From CBDIHH01 sp965279095 (GTDB lineage: Bacteria; Pseudomonadota; Alphaproteobacteria; Caulobacterales; Caulobacteraceae), in NCBI GenBank assembly GCA_965279095.1, contig CBDIHH010000006.1, positions 744,001 through 808,000 on the forward strand: 64,000 bases of DNA, read 5' to 3'. Position numbers and translations under genes: made by a program. Below the pieces are notes generated by a model that worked only from the letters and a program-made list of their open reading frames with translations, ran no database searches and had not been told where the DNA came from. Every line of letters starts with the position of its first letter. Position 1 is the stretch's first letter. Of this stretch, positions 43,961 through 51,678 are shown in pieces.

Positions 43961-44497
43961 GTGGCGACGAAGAAGGTCTCGCGGCTGCCGGCCCTGCCGG
44001 ATCCCTTGCCGCCCGAGATCGAGGCCCAGTTCGCCGAACGGCTGGCCAAGACCGGCCGCATCCTCAACCTGCACCACATGGTCAGTCACGCGCCGGCCCA
44101 GGCCGACGCGTCGATGCGGATGGCCATGGCCCTGCGAGCGCAGACCGATACGCCGCGGCTCTACATCGAGCTGGCCATCGTCCGGGCGGTGCAGCTGGCG
44201 GGCGGCCATTATGAGCTAAAGCAGCACCTGCCGATGCTGCTGGCCGCCGGTCTGTCCCAGGACAAGCTGGACGCGCTCGAGCAGTGGCGGGCGAGCGACC
44301 TTTTCGACGCCAAGGCGCGCGCGGTGCTGGCCTATGCCGAGGGCGTGGCCGACCGCGGCGACGTCTCCGACCTGGTCTTCGCCGAACTGGAGGCCCATTT
44401 CACGCCCCAGCAGATCATGGAGCTGACCTACGCCGCAGGCAGCTACTACGGCACCGCCCTGATCACCAACGCGCTGAGGCTGCAGCTGGAAGGGTAG
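43961..44497 (+). CDS. Carboxymuconolactone decarboxylase/AhpD-like protein without CxxC
   Basis: A 178-residue helical protein of the CMD/AhpD superfamily: LPPEIEAQFAERLAKTGRI, ELAIVRAVQLAGGHYELKQHLPM and QIMELTYAAGSYYGTALITNAL. Catalytic AhpD enzymes have a C-x2-C before a His in the second region; here that stretch reads QLAGGHYELKQH, with no Cys. It probably does not reduce peroxides through the usual Cys pair. Start is GTG at 43961, four bases after ppdK's stop, so it may be translated with ppdK. Confidence 0.85.
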   Translation: MATKKVSRLPALPDPLPPEIEAQFAERLAKTGRILNLHHMVSHAPAQADASMRMAMALRAQTDTPRLYIELAIVRAVQLAGGHYELKQHLPMLLAAGLSQDKLDALEQWRASDLFDAKARAVLAYAEGVADRGDVSDLVFAELEAHFTPQQIMELTYAAGSYYGTALITNALRLQLEG

Positions 44498-44518
44498 GGC
44501 CTCCGCCCCGTCTGGCTA

Positions 44519-44756
44519 TCCGTGGCGCTGCCCCTTCCACCCCCCGCTTCGCGGGCGGTCCCCCTTCCCCACGCCTCCGGCGCGGGGCAGGAGAGACGCG
44601 CTCTCTCCGCCCCCGACCGCAGGGCGGGGGAGGGGGACCCCCGCGCATCGCGCGGGGGTGGAGGGGGCCGCGCCGCGTTGTCCGGCCCATCGCAGCGCTG
44701 CCCCTTCCAATCCCAGCCGGGCGGGCGGTCCCCACGCTTGGCGTGGGGCGGGAGAC
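44519..44756. repeat. Family B repeat cluster
   Basis: A long GC-rich interval made of two or more family B units: CCCCTTCCACCCCCCGCTTCGCGGGCGG... and CTCCGCCCCCGACCGCAGGGCGGGGGAGGGGGACCC. Cores are near-identical to those at 38947-39111. Repeats run in both orientations. The convergent 3' ends of the CMD gene and the aminotransferase lie on either side. Confidence 0.75.
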
Positions 44757-44757
44757 G

Positions 44758-45921
44758 TCACGCGAACAGCCGCCGCGCCCTGGCCAGGCGGGCCACCCCC
44801 TCGTCGAGGGTCTGGTCGCTCTTGGCGAAGCACAGGCGCACCACGGTATCGACCGGGTCCTCGGCGTAGAAGGCCGAGACCGGTATGCCGGCCACCCCCG
44901 CTTCCTTGACCGCGCGCAGGCAGAAGGCGCGGTCGTCCAGGTCGATGCCGGAAGCCGGCAAATCGATGGACAGGAAATAGGTGCCTTCGCTGGGCAGCAC
45001 GGCGAATCCTTCGGCGGTCAGCGCCGCCGCCATGCGGTCGCGCGAGCGGGCGTAGGCGGCGCGCATCTGCTCGAAATAGGCGTCGTCCTTGCCCAGGCCA
45101 TAGGCGACTGCGGTCTGCAGGTTGGGCGCCGTGGTGAAGGTCAGGAACTGGTGGGCCTTGGCGATGGCGGCGGTGAGCGGCGGCGCCGCGCAGATGAAGC
45201 CGACCTTCCAGCCGGTGAGGGAGAAGATCTTCCCCGCCGAGCCGACCTTGATGGTGCGATCGCGCATGCCCGGCAGGCTCATCAGCGAGCGGTGGCGCCG
45301 GCCATCGAAGACGATGTGCTCCCAGACGTCGTCGCACAGGGCCACGGCGTCGAAGCGCAGGCAGTAGCGGGCCAGCAGCGCCAGTTCCTCATCTGTGGCC
45401 ACGGTGGCGGCGGGGTTCTGCGGCGAGTTGAGGACCACCATTCGGGTGCGCGGCCCGAACACGGCGTCCAGGGCCGCCTCGGTGATGCGCCAGTGCGGCG
45501 GCTGCAGGCTGACCAGGCGGGGGACGGCGCCCGCCAGCCGCACCATGGGGTGGTAGGCGTCGTACATGGGCTGGAAGAGCACCACCTCGTCGCCGGGGCG
45601 CAGCAGGGCCATGGTCGCCGCCATCAACGCCTCGGTGGCGCCGCAGGTGACGGTGACCTCGCTCGCCCAGTCCAGGTCCAGCCCCTGGAAACGGCGGTAG
45701 TGATCCGCCACCGCCTCGCGCAGCACGGGCAGGCCGGCCGACGGGGGATACTGGTTGGAGGCGTGCAGCACCGCCTCGGCCGCCTTCTCGCGCACATCGA
45801 GGGGCCCCGGATCGTCGGGGAAGCCCTGGCCGAGGTTGATGGCGCCGGTGTCGCGGGCCAGCCCCGACATGACCTCGAAGATGGTCGTCGGCAGGGCGTC
45901 GATGATCGGGTTGACGTGCAA
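44758..45921 (-). CDS. PLP-dependent aminotransferase (class I/II)
   Basis: A 387-residue fold type I aminotransferase. It has GAINLGQGFPDDPGP and YPPSAGLPVLREAVADHYRR at the start, GATEALMAATMALLRPGDEVV, VVLNSPQNPAATVAT, and the PLP-binding Lys region GSAGKIFSLTGWKVGF near residue 236. The sequence resembles methionine/kynurenine-type aminotransferases (MtnE/YbdL-like) that use amino acids and 2-oxo acids. The only start that preserves the N-terminus is TTG at 45921, six bases after the DUF3617 gene's stop. Confidence 0.9.
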   Translation of the reverse strand: MHVNPIIDALPTTIFEVMSGLARDTGAINLGQGFPDDPGPLDVREKAAEAVLHASNQYPPSAGLPVLREAVADHYRRFQGLDLDWASEVTVTCGATEALMAATMALLRPGDEVVLFQPMYDAYHPMVRLAGAVPRLVSLQPPHWRITEAALDAVFGPRTRMVVLNSPQNPAATVATDEELALLARYCLRFDAVALCDDVWEHIVFDGRRHRSLMSLPGMRDRTIKVGSAGKIFSLTGWKVGFICAAPPLTAAIAKAHQFLTFTTAPNLQTAVAYGLGKDDAYFEQMRAAYARSRDRMAAALTAEGFAVLPSEGTYFLSIDLPASGIDLDDRAFCLRAVKEAGVAGIPVSAFYAEDPVDTVVRLCFAKSDQTLDEGVARLARARRLFA

Positions 45922-45926
45922 GGCCC

Positions 45927-46463
45927 TTAGCCCGGCGTCATCTTGGCCGAGCCGGGGATCATGCCGCCCGCCACGCCGGCGGGGCAGGGGCCCAACCGCT
46001 GGGCGGCGATGGACATGGTCGTCTGCGCCTCCACGCCCTCGGGCGCCGGCGACATGCTCGAGGTCAGGTCGACCTTGTAGGCGTTGGAGAAGTCGCCGCT
46101 GGCGACCCCTTCGGAGGTCACGGTGCGCTCTCCGAACCGGCAGACCGACTTGAAGGCGTAGCCGCCGGCCTGGCGGTTGAACGATTGGGTGCAGGCCCCC
46201 GTGGCCGGGTCCTTGGCGCCGCTCAGCCAGCCGTCGTCCTTCAACATCGCCTGGTCGAGGCAGATCTGGGCGGAGACGGTCATCGGCCGCTGGCCCCCCA
46301 TCTTCATGGTGGTCTCCCACAGCCCCGCCTGAGGCCGGGGCCGCGCGGCCCCGGCGGCGGCCATGGGCGAATCGGCGGCGGGGGCCTTGGCGGCCTCCTT
46401 AGGCTTGGGCGAACAGCCGGTCGCCAGGGCGAGGGCGGCGAGACAGACGGCGGCGTAGCGCAT
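45927..46463 (-). CDS. DUF3617 lipoprotein
   Basis: A 178-residue lipoprotein. Signal peptide ending in a lipobox (ALATGC near residue 17), then a Lys/Ala-rich stretch and the DUF3617 core: AGLWETTMKMGG, QICLDQAMLKDDGWLSG and RTVTSEGVASGDF. These periplasmic proteins have two Cys spaced widely (QIC and CRF). ATG at 46463 begins MRYAAVC; the longer opening is not a signal peptide. It is transcribed before the aminotransferase with a five-base gap. Confidence 0.85.
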   Translation of the reverse strand: MRYAAVCLAALALATGCSPKPKEAAKAPAADSPMAAAGAARPRPQAGLWETTMKMGGQRPMTVSAQICLDQAMLKDDGWLSGAKDPATGACTQSFNRQAGGYAFKSVCRFGERTVTSEGVASGDFSNAYKVDLTSSMSPAPEGVEAQTTMSIAAQRLGPCPAGVAGGMIPGSAKMTPG

Positions 46464-46537
46464 AGGCTGGTCTCCGAAACGCATCGAGGTGGAGTCAGTA
46501 TGCACACAATTTATCCCGTCGCAGCGGCTGGGCTGCG

Positions 46538-47302
46538 ATGACCGTCCTGCTGATCACCGGCTGCGTGCATGGCATCGGCCGTGCTGCGGCGACCATGGCC
46601 GCCGCCCGCGGCGTTTCCCTGGCGTTGGCGGATCTCGACCGCGCGGGGCTGGAGGGGCTCGAGGCCGAGCTTCGGGCCGCCTATCCGCAGTTGCCCCTGT
46701 TCGTCGCCCCCACCGACATCACCGACCTGGAGCAGGTTCGCGCGGCGATCGCGGGGGCGGCCGAGGCCCTGGGCGGCATCGACAGCGTCGTCGCCAACGC
46801 CGGGGGCGTCACCAGCCTGGTGGTGGCCGGGGCGCTCGGCGGACAGTTCGCCGACTTCGCCGCCAGCGATCCGCAGGATTGGCGGCGGATCATCGAGCTG
46901 AACCTGTTCGGCGTGCTCAACACCGCCCATTCGGTGCTGCCGGTGTTCAAGGCCAAGGGGGCGGGGCGGCTGGTGCTGGTGTCGTCCGTCGCCGGCCTGG
47001 TGGGGTCCCCCGGCCTGTCCGTCTATGCCGCCGCCAAGGGCGGGGTGGTGGCCCTGACCCGCTCCCTGGCCAAGGAGCTGGCGTCCGCGGGGATCATCGT
47101 CAACGGGGTGGCCCCCGGCGGCGTCGCCACGCGGGTCTTCCCGGCCGGCTCCCCCGCCGCGATCAAGCGGGCCGAGCGCATCCCTCTGGGCCGGCTGGCC
47201 GAGCCGGAGGAGGTCGCCAACGCCATCCTCTATTTCGCCCTCGACGCGCCCGCCTATATCACGGGCGAGGTCCTCAGCGTTTCGGGGGGGCCGCCTGCCT
47301 AG
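46538..47302 (+). CDS. SDR family oxidoreductase
   Basis: A 254-residue SDR. Cofactor site ITGCVHGIGRAAATMAAARG at residues 6-25; ANAGGV near residue 90; VSSVAGL and YAAAKGG (Y-x3-K) near residues 149-167. The C-terminus YITGEVLSVSGGPPA is typical. Substrate unknown; it is divergent from the DUF3617 gene, with a 74-base spacer. Confidence 0.9.
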   Translation: MTVLLITGCVHGIGRAAATMAAARGVSLALADLDRAGLEGLEAELRAAYPQLPLFVAPTDITDLEQVRAAIAGAAEALGGIDSVVANAGGVTSLVVAGALGGQFADFAASDPQDWRRIIELNLFGVLNTAHSVLPVFKAKGAGRLVLVSSVAGLVGSPGLSVYAAAKGGVVALTRSLAKELASAGIIVNGVAPGGVATRVFPAGSPAAIKRAERIPLGRLAEPEEVANAILYFALDAPAYITGEVLSVSGGPPA

Positions 47303-47341
47303 CCGGCCGGAACCGGCCGACGCCATGAGGATTAAGCAGCC

Positions 47342-47614
47342 ATGACCGAGGTTACAGACAATGCGGCCCGCCACCGGTTCGAACTCGTCGAGCAGGGGCA
47401 GACCGCCGTCGCCGACTACCGACTCCAGGATGGCCGGATGTTGATCACCCACGTCGAGGCCCCCCAGGCCCTGCGCGGGACGGGGGCTGCCGGTCGGCTG
47501 ATGGCCGGGGTTCTGCAGGCCGCTCGGGCCCGCGGCGCCAAGGTCGTGCCCCTGTGCCCCTATGCCGCCGCCTATATCCAGCGCAACCCGGAATACCAGG
47601 ATCTTCTGGACTGA
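47342..47614 (+). CDS. GNAT-like N-acetyltransferase (YjdJ type)
   Basis: A 90-residue protein with the shortened GNAT core of the YjdJ/Gtn-type family: LITHVEAPQALRGTGAAGRLMAGVLQAARARGAKVVPLCPYAAAYI. The segment LRGTGAAGRLM is the acetyl-CoA phosphate loop (R/Q-x2-G-x-G/A). Acceptor unknown. ATG at 47342 follows the SDR at a distance of 39 bases. Confidence 0.9.
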   Translation: MTEVTDNAARHRFELVEQGQTAVADYRLQDGRMLITHVEAPQALRGTGAAGRLMAGVLQAARARGAKVVPLCPYAAAYIQRNPEYQDLLD

Positions 47615-47647
47615 CGCCGGCGCCCTGACGCCGACGAGGAGCCTCCC

Positions 47648-47818
47648 ATGACCGACAAGCCCGCCTCTTCGGAGGACCTTCACGCCCGCAAGTCGGACCG
47701 GGCGGAGGATCGGCGCAAGCGCAAGGCCGAGGCCCACGTGACCCACACGGTGGCCGGCGCCATGGCCGGAGAGGTCATCGCGGCGGCCGCTGGAAAAGCC
47801 AAAAAGTCAAAGCCCTAG
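47648..47818 (+). CDS. Small basic hypothetical protein (56 aa)
   Basis: A 56-residue ORF with an ATG after GAGGAGCCTCCC and an in-frame TAG at 47816-47818. The sequence MTDKPASSEDLHARKSDRAEDRRKRKAEA shows a strongly charged N-terminal half; the C-terminus has AGEVIAAAAGKAKKSKP, an Ala-rich helix with Lys. It lies in the small-gene cluster after the GNAT gene and is below the length usually annotated. Probably real because of the ribosome-binding site and codon use. Function unknown. Confidence 0.6.
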   Translation: MTDKPASSEDLHARKSDRAEDRRKRKAEAHVTHTVAGAMAGEVIAAAAGKAKKSKP

Positions 47819-47894
47819 CGCCTATCCGCGACCACTTAAGAGTGTCTTTGCCGTTGTTTGCTAAACCAACAGGCTTAGCCGCAGCGGAACCGAC

Positions 47895-49028
47895 GTGGCC
47901 GATCTCGCCATCCGTAGTCTCGCCGATCTGGAGGTGTCCGCGTCCACGACTCGGGTGCTGAATCTGCACGCCATCCACCGGCGAAGCGGCCTGGATCCGC
48001 GCCACCGCGAGGATCCCCTGTTCCGCAGCCCGCCCCTGAACCGGGCCATCTTCCTCAAGCACCGGGTGCGTCCCAACGAGGCCGACCAGTTCGAAGACCG
48101 GCGCAGCCTGTGCACCAAGCTTCTCCTGCCCCTGGACCCCGCCGACCTGCGCTCCGGCGGCCGCTATGTGTTCGTCGGCGAGCGGTCCTTCGACCTGGTC
48201 ATGCTCAACATGTTCGGCGAAAGCGTCGGCCGCGACACTCCGGACCGGCGGATGATCGAGCTGATCGACCAGAGCCCGTCCTTCGATCCCTTCTTCCTGC
48301 GCGAGCACCTGCGCCGTCATGGCCGCCTGGCCGCGCCCTGCTACTTCGACCTGCCCGAGGCGGACATCGCGCGCATGTCCGCCTTCGTGGAGAACGAGGT
48401 GCGGCCCCTGGTGCGGCTGGCCTTTGGCCGAGGCGGGGCGGTCAAGACCCAATCCGGCCGGCTGGTGGCCAAGATGCTGGCAGGCGACATCGACAGCGAG
48501 CTGGAGCCCTTGCGGCTGGTGATGAACCTCGATCCCTCGGCCTTCGGCGAGGGCGTCTTCTGCTGGAAGGGGTTCCTCTATTACAAGTGGGCCCTGGGGG
48601 AGGCCGCCCGCCAGGCGCCCGCCGTGTCTCGGGAGATTTCCCGGATGCGGACCCAGGGTGGGGCCGCCGAGCCCTCGGTGCGCGGCGACCTGACGGTCGC
48701 CCGTCGCAACGTCCTGTCCGCCCTTGCCGTCGCGAGGATGGCCGTGGCCGACATCCTCGATGTCTATGACCAAGCCTTCGCCGACCTGGTCGACCACGGG
48801 AACCCCCAGCCCTTCCGCGACTTCCTGCTGTCCGCGCCCGGACACTTCGTCGAACTCGGCGCCCGCCTGGGCGCGATCGACCATCTGATCAGCTTCTGGG
48901 GTTTCCGCTTTCCGGCCGAGCGGCGCGCCTCGGTGACCCCCCAGGAGCTGGCCGACATCCTGCTGGATTTCGAGACGGGCCTGGCCTTCGAGGCCGCGGA
49001 GCCCGAAGGCGAGCTCGTCATCGCCTAG
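47895..49028 (+). CDS. Hypothetical protein (377 aa), unrecognised
   Basis: A 377-residue soluble protein I do not recognise. It has no signal peptide. Notable stretches are VLNLHAIHRRSGLDPRHRED, GRYVFVGERSFDLVMLNMFGE, LRLVMNLDPSAFGEGVFCWKGFLYYKWAL and VARMAVADILDVYDQAFADLVDH; the second half is mostly alpha-helical by composition. Start is GTG at 47895. It is probably conserved in Caulobacterales, but I cannot name a family. No obvious catalytic motif. Confidence 0.75.
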   Translation: MADLAIRSLADLEVSASTTRVLNLHAIHRRSGLDPRHREDPLFRSPPLNRAIFLKHRVRPNEADQFEDRRSLCTKLLLPLDPADLRSGGRYVFVGERSFDLVMLNMFGESVGRDTPDRRMIELIDQSPSFDPFFLREHLRRHGRLAAPCYFDLPEADIARMSAFVENEVRPLVRLAFGRGGAVKTQSGRLVAKMLAGDIDSELEPLRLVMNLDPSAFGEGVFCWKGFLYYKWALGEAARQAPAVSREISRMRTQGGAAEPSVRGDLTVARRNVLSALAVARMAVADILDVYDQAFADLVDHGNPQPFRDFLLSAPGHFVELGARLGAIDHLISFWGFRFPAERRASVTPQELADILLDFETGLAFEAAEPEGELVIA

Positions 49029-49061
49029 GGCGGGTTTCACTTGGATGGATACACCGACACT

Positions 49062-49155
49062 CTCCCGATCCCCGGGCGTACGCCGGGACCCAGATCCCAT
49101 GGCTCCACGGCCGCGCGTTAGGATCTGGATCCCGGCGTACGCCGGGAAGATCGGG
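49062..49155. repeat. Family A intergenic hairpin repeat
   Basis: Arms 49062-49096 and 49120-49155 are long inverted copies: CCCGATCCCCGGGCGTACGCCGGGACCCAGATCC against GGATCTGGATCCCGGCGTACGCCGGGAAGATCGGGG. It matches the elements near 9412 and 4947 in core sequence and lies in the 236-base gap before a lipoprotein gene. Confidence 0.8.
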
Positions 49156-49264
49156 GTCGGGGCGTTCTGAATAAAGCCAAGCCGCTCGAGGGGCGCGCAG
49201 CGGCGGTCATCGCCCGTTCAGCCGTTGGCTGTCAGGGTGGCGTGGTCGTCCGTCGGAGCTACCC

Positions 49265-49822
49265 ATGCGCGCCCCCTGGCTGTCCGTTCCCGCCGCCCTG
49301 CTGATCGGCCTCGCCAGTCTTGCGGGGTGCGATCGGCCGGCCCAGCCGACGGCCGAGGGCGGGCGCACCCTGACCATCCGCAAGACCGAAGAGCCGCCGC
49401 CGCCCAAGCCGGCCGCCCCCGTGGGCCCGAAGCTGGCGGTCATGGACGCTCCGGCGAACGCGGAGGCGGCCATTCCCGTCGAGCCAGCCTCGCCCCTGGG
49501 CCCGGCCCGGCCCCTGCCGGCGCGCGACGAGCGCTACGATCCGCCCCGCGAGTCGCCGTCCGATCCTCGCGACCGGGCCGACTACGATCCCTATTACGAC
49601 GGCGATCCGGCGGTGCATGTGGTCGCGCCGAGCCCGCGCGACTGCCAGAGGGCGGTGCGCCGCGGCGAGCCCCTCGCCGACAGCCGCGCCTGCCGCCAGA
49701 TGCTGGCGGACGCGCGCCCGCCGCCGGCCGATCCCGGCCTTGTGGCCGACTGTATCGAGGCCGACCGCATCGGCGACGCCTTCGCCGACAGCCGCGCCTG
49801 CCGGCGTCTGCTGGATCGCTAG
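49265..49822 (+). CDS. Lipoprotein with duplicated Cys motif
   Basis: A 185-residue lipoprotein. Signal peptide with the lipobox LAGC near residue 22, then a Pro-rich linker (KTEEPPPPKPAAPVGPK). The C-terminal third repeats one motif: DCQRAVRRGEPLADSRACRQML and DCIEADRIGDAFADSRACRRLL. Each copy has two Cys, so it probably folds into two small disulfide-bonded units in the periplasm. Function unknown. Confidence 0.75.
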   Translation: MRAPWLSVPAALLIGLASLAGCDRPAQPTAEGGRTLTIRKTEEPPPPKPAAPVGPKLAVMDAPANAEAAIPVEPASPLGPARPLPARDERYDPPRESPSDPRDRADYDPYYDGDPAVHVVAPSPRDCQRAVRRGEPLADSRACRQMLADARPPPADPGLVADCIEADRIGDAFADSRACRRLLDR

Positions 49823-49867
49823 GGGGTGGACGGCGAACCGATTACAACCTTCGCCGTTAGGCAAGGT

Positions 49868-50692
49868 ATGAAACCGATGACGCGCCCGCTTCCCCTCCAC
49901 GGCCTCGGCCTGGCCCTGGCTGTGACCCTCGCCGCCTGCGGCCAGCCGGCGCCGCCGCCCGCCGCCCCTCCGGCGGCGCAGAACCCGGGTCCGCCGCTGA
50001 TCCCCAATCCCATGCCGCCCAGCTACATCGGCCGGTGGGCGGCCAGCGCCGATCTGTGCGAGACCGGCGCCTGGACCTTCACGGACAAGGGGCTCGTCAC
50101 CGCCGGCGAGGTGGCCTGCAGCTTCTCGGCCGTGACCCCCAACGAGTCCGGCTGGATCGCCGAGGGCAGCTGCACGGCCCAGGCCCCGGCGGCCCCCGCC
50201 ACCCTGGTGCTGAACACCACCCGCACCGGCCCGACCCGGACCCTGGCGGTCTCCGGCGGGCCGTTCAAGGGACCGCAGGTGCTGGTCGCCTGCGAGGCGA
50301 CCGGCCAGTCCGCGGCGGCCGTCCTCGTGGCCCCGGCCGGCCTCGCCGCCGCCGCCGCCCTCGACAGCCGCATCGCCGCCGCCGACGCGGCCCTCATCCC
50401 TGGCGTGGTCAAGCTGCGCGGCGAGACCGCCAAGGTCTGGCGCGAGGGCGCCGCCGTGGTGCGCATCACCGAGGCGGCCGCCGGGGAGCGCAGCTACTAC
50501 TACCGCCCCGGGGACCTCGACCCGTTTCTGATCCGCGACGCGGACGCCGCCTATGCCCTGGACGGCGGCCGGCTTACCGCCGTCTACGGCCGGGACGGCG
50601 CCGAGGCCAAGGGTCGCGCCGACGGCGACCGCGCCCAGATCGAGGGCGAGGTCGTGACCCGCGCCCGGGCCCTGCGCGCCGCGGCGCGTTAA
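49868..50692 (+). CDS. Exported lipoprotein, hypothetical
   Basis: A 274-residue lipoprotein (signal ending LAACG, lipid Cys near residue 24) with a Pro/Ala spacer and then SADLCETGAWTFTDKGLVTAGEVAC. The rest is a beta-rich domain that includes GERSYYYRPGDLDPFLIRDADAAYALDG. It is unrecognised. A 45-base gap separates it from the preceding lipoprotein, and the two may be one transcript. Confidence 0.75.
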   Translation: MKPMTRPLPLHGLGLALAVTLAACGQPAPPPAAPPAAQNPGPPLIPNPMPPSYIGRWAASADLCETGAWTFTDKGLVTAGEVACSFSAVTPNESGWIAEGSCTAQAPAAPATLVLNTTRTGPTRTLAVSGGPFKGPQVLVACEATGQSAAAVLVAPAGLAAAAALDSRIAAADAALIPGVVKLRGETAKVWREGAAVVRITEAAAGERSYYYRPGDLDPFLIRDADAAYALDGGRLTAVYGRDGAEAKGRADGDRAQIEGEVVTRARALRAAAR

Positions 50693-50732
50693 GGGCTGGC
50701 GCGAGGCGGAGGCCTTGGACTAGGCTTCGCCC

Positions 50733-51104
50733 ATGAAACGCATCATCCTCGCCGTCGTCGCCGCCACCGGCCTGTCCGCCGCCGCCTTCGCCCAGGCGCC
50801 CGCGCCCGGTCCGCTGCCGACGGAGGAGGGGCCCCGGGCCGCCGCCTGCACCGCCATCCTCAGCGCCGTCTCCGGCACCGTGCGGCCGTCCTCGGCTGAC
50901 ATGGCCAATGAGCTGGACGAGTTGGCGCGCCGCTGGCGGGCCAAGGCCGAGGCCGTCTACAAGGCGTCCGGCCAGGTCGCCCTGGGCGAACAGTTGATCT
51001 CCGACCAGTCCATGGCCCTGGTGGGCCGGCAGGGCCTTCCCGGCGGCACCTTCGACAAGGCCGCCAAATGCCAGGTGGAAGGCGCCAAGCTGCCGCCCGC
51101 CTGA
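50733..51104 (+). CDS. Small exported hypothetical protein
   Basis: A 123-residue protein with a clear signal peptide (LAVVAATGLSAAAFAQ). The mature part has two Cys (AAACTAI and AKCQVEG) and a helical middle (MANELDELARRWRAKAEAVYKAS). It is not assigned to a family. It converges with the lipoprotein at 51108; the stops are three bases apart. Confidence 0.75.
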   Translation: MKRIILAVVAATGLSAAAFAQAPAPGPLPTEEGPRAAACTAILSAVSGTVRPSSADMANELDELARRWRAKAEAVYKASGQVALGEQLISDQSMALVGRQGLPGGTFDKAAKCQVEGAKLPPA

Positions 51105-51107
51105 GCG

Positions 51108-51611
51108 TCAGCCCTGCGGCAGACCCAGGAGGTCGCGCAGGCTCCAGGCCACCTTGCCGCCCTCCGCAGGGGATGACACCTCGGCGATGCGATAGCCCTG
51201 CTCCGTGCGCCGCAGGCGGTAGACGATGGTCGTGGGGTTGCGCTCCAGGTTGAACCGGGCGGTGACCTCGGCGCCGCCCGGGACGTCGCGGCTGGTGGTC
51301 GATACGCCCTGGATGTCGCCGTCCTGGCAGCCGCAGATGAACATGAAGTCCACCGCCCCGACCTCGTCCGTGCGGCTGCGGTCCTTGATCAGCGCCTCGG
51401 CCAGATCCGGCGTGAACAGGGCGCGCACGGCCTCCGGCGTCGTCCAGTCGGGCTCGTTGACATAGAAGCCCTGGACATAGGACTCGGGCGACATCAGCCG
51501 GGCGCTGGCGGCTGGCTCGGCGGCTGGCTCGGCGGCGGGCGGCGCCGGCGCGGCGGCCGGGGAGCATGCGGCGAGCAGGAGCGCGGGGAGGGCGGCGCGA
51601 AAGAGGGTCAT
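51108..51611 (-). CDS. Lipoprotein, hypothetical (DUF3828-like)
   Basis: A 167-residue lipoprotein. The lipobox is LLAAC near residue 16, followed by a Pro/Ala/Glu linker. The core SPESYVQGFYVNEPDWTTPEAVRALFTPDLAEALIKD resembles the DUF3828-type NTF2-like fold, and a second part has CGCQDGDIQG and NPTTIVYRLRRTEQGYRI. Probably a periplasmic binding or scaffold protein. Tentative assignment. Confidence 0.7.
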   Translation of the reverse strand: MTLFRAALPALLLAACSPAAAPAPPAAEPAAEPAASARLMSPESYVQGFYVNEPDWTTPEAVRALFTPDLAEALIKDRSRTDEVGAVDFMFICGCQDGDIQGVSTTSRDVPGGAEVTARFNLERNPTTIVYRLRRTEQGYRIAEVSSPAEGGKVAWSLRDLLGLPQG

Positions 51612-51678
51612 CCGGCGAGGGTTGGCGAAACAGGCTTTGCCGTCAAGCCAGGGCGCCGAGGGACGGCGTCGTCCCGCC

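Noticed and set aside
44519..44756. CRISPR-like array in the repeat cluster
   Set aside because: Repeats are GC-rich palindromes of differing length without regular spacers.
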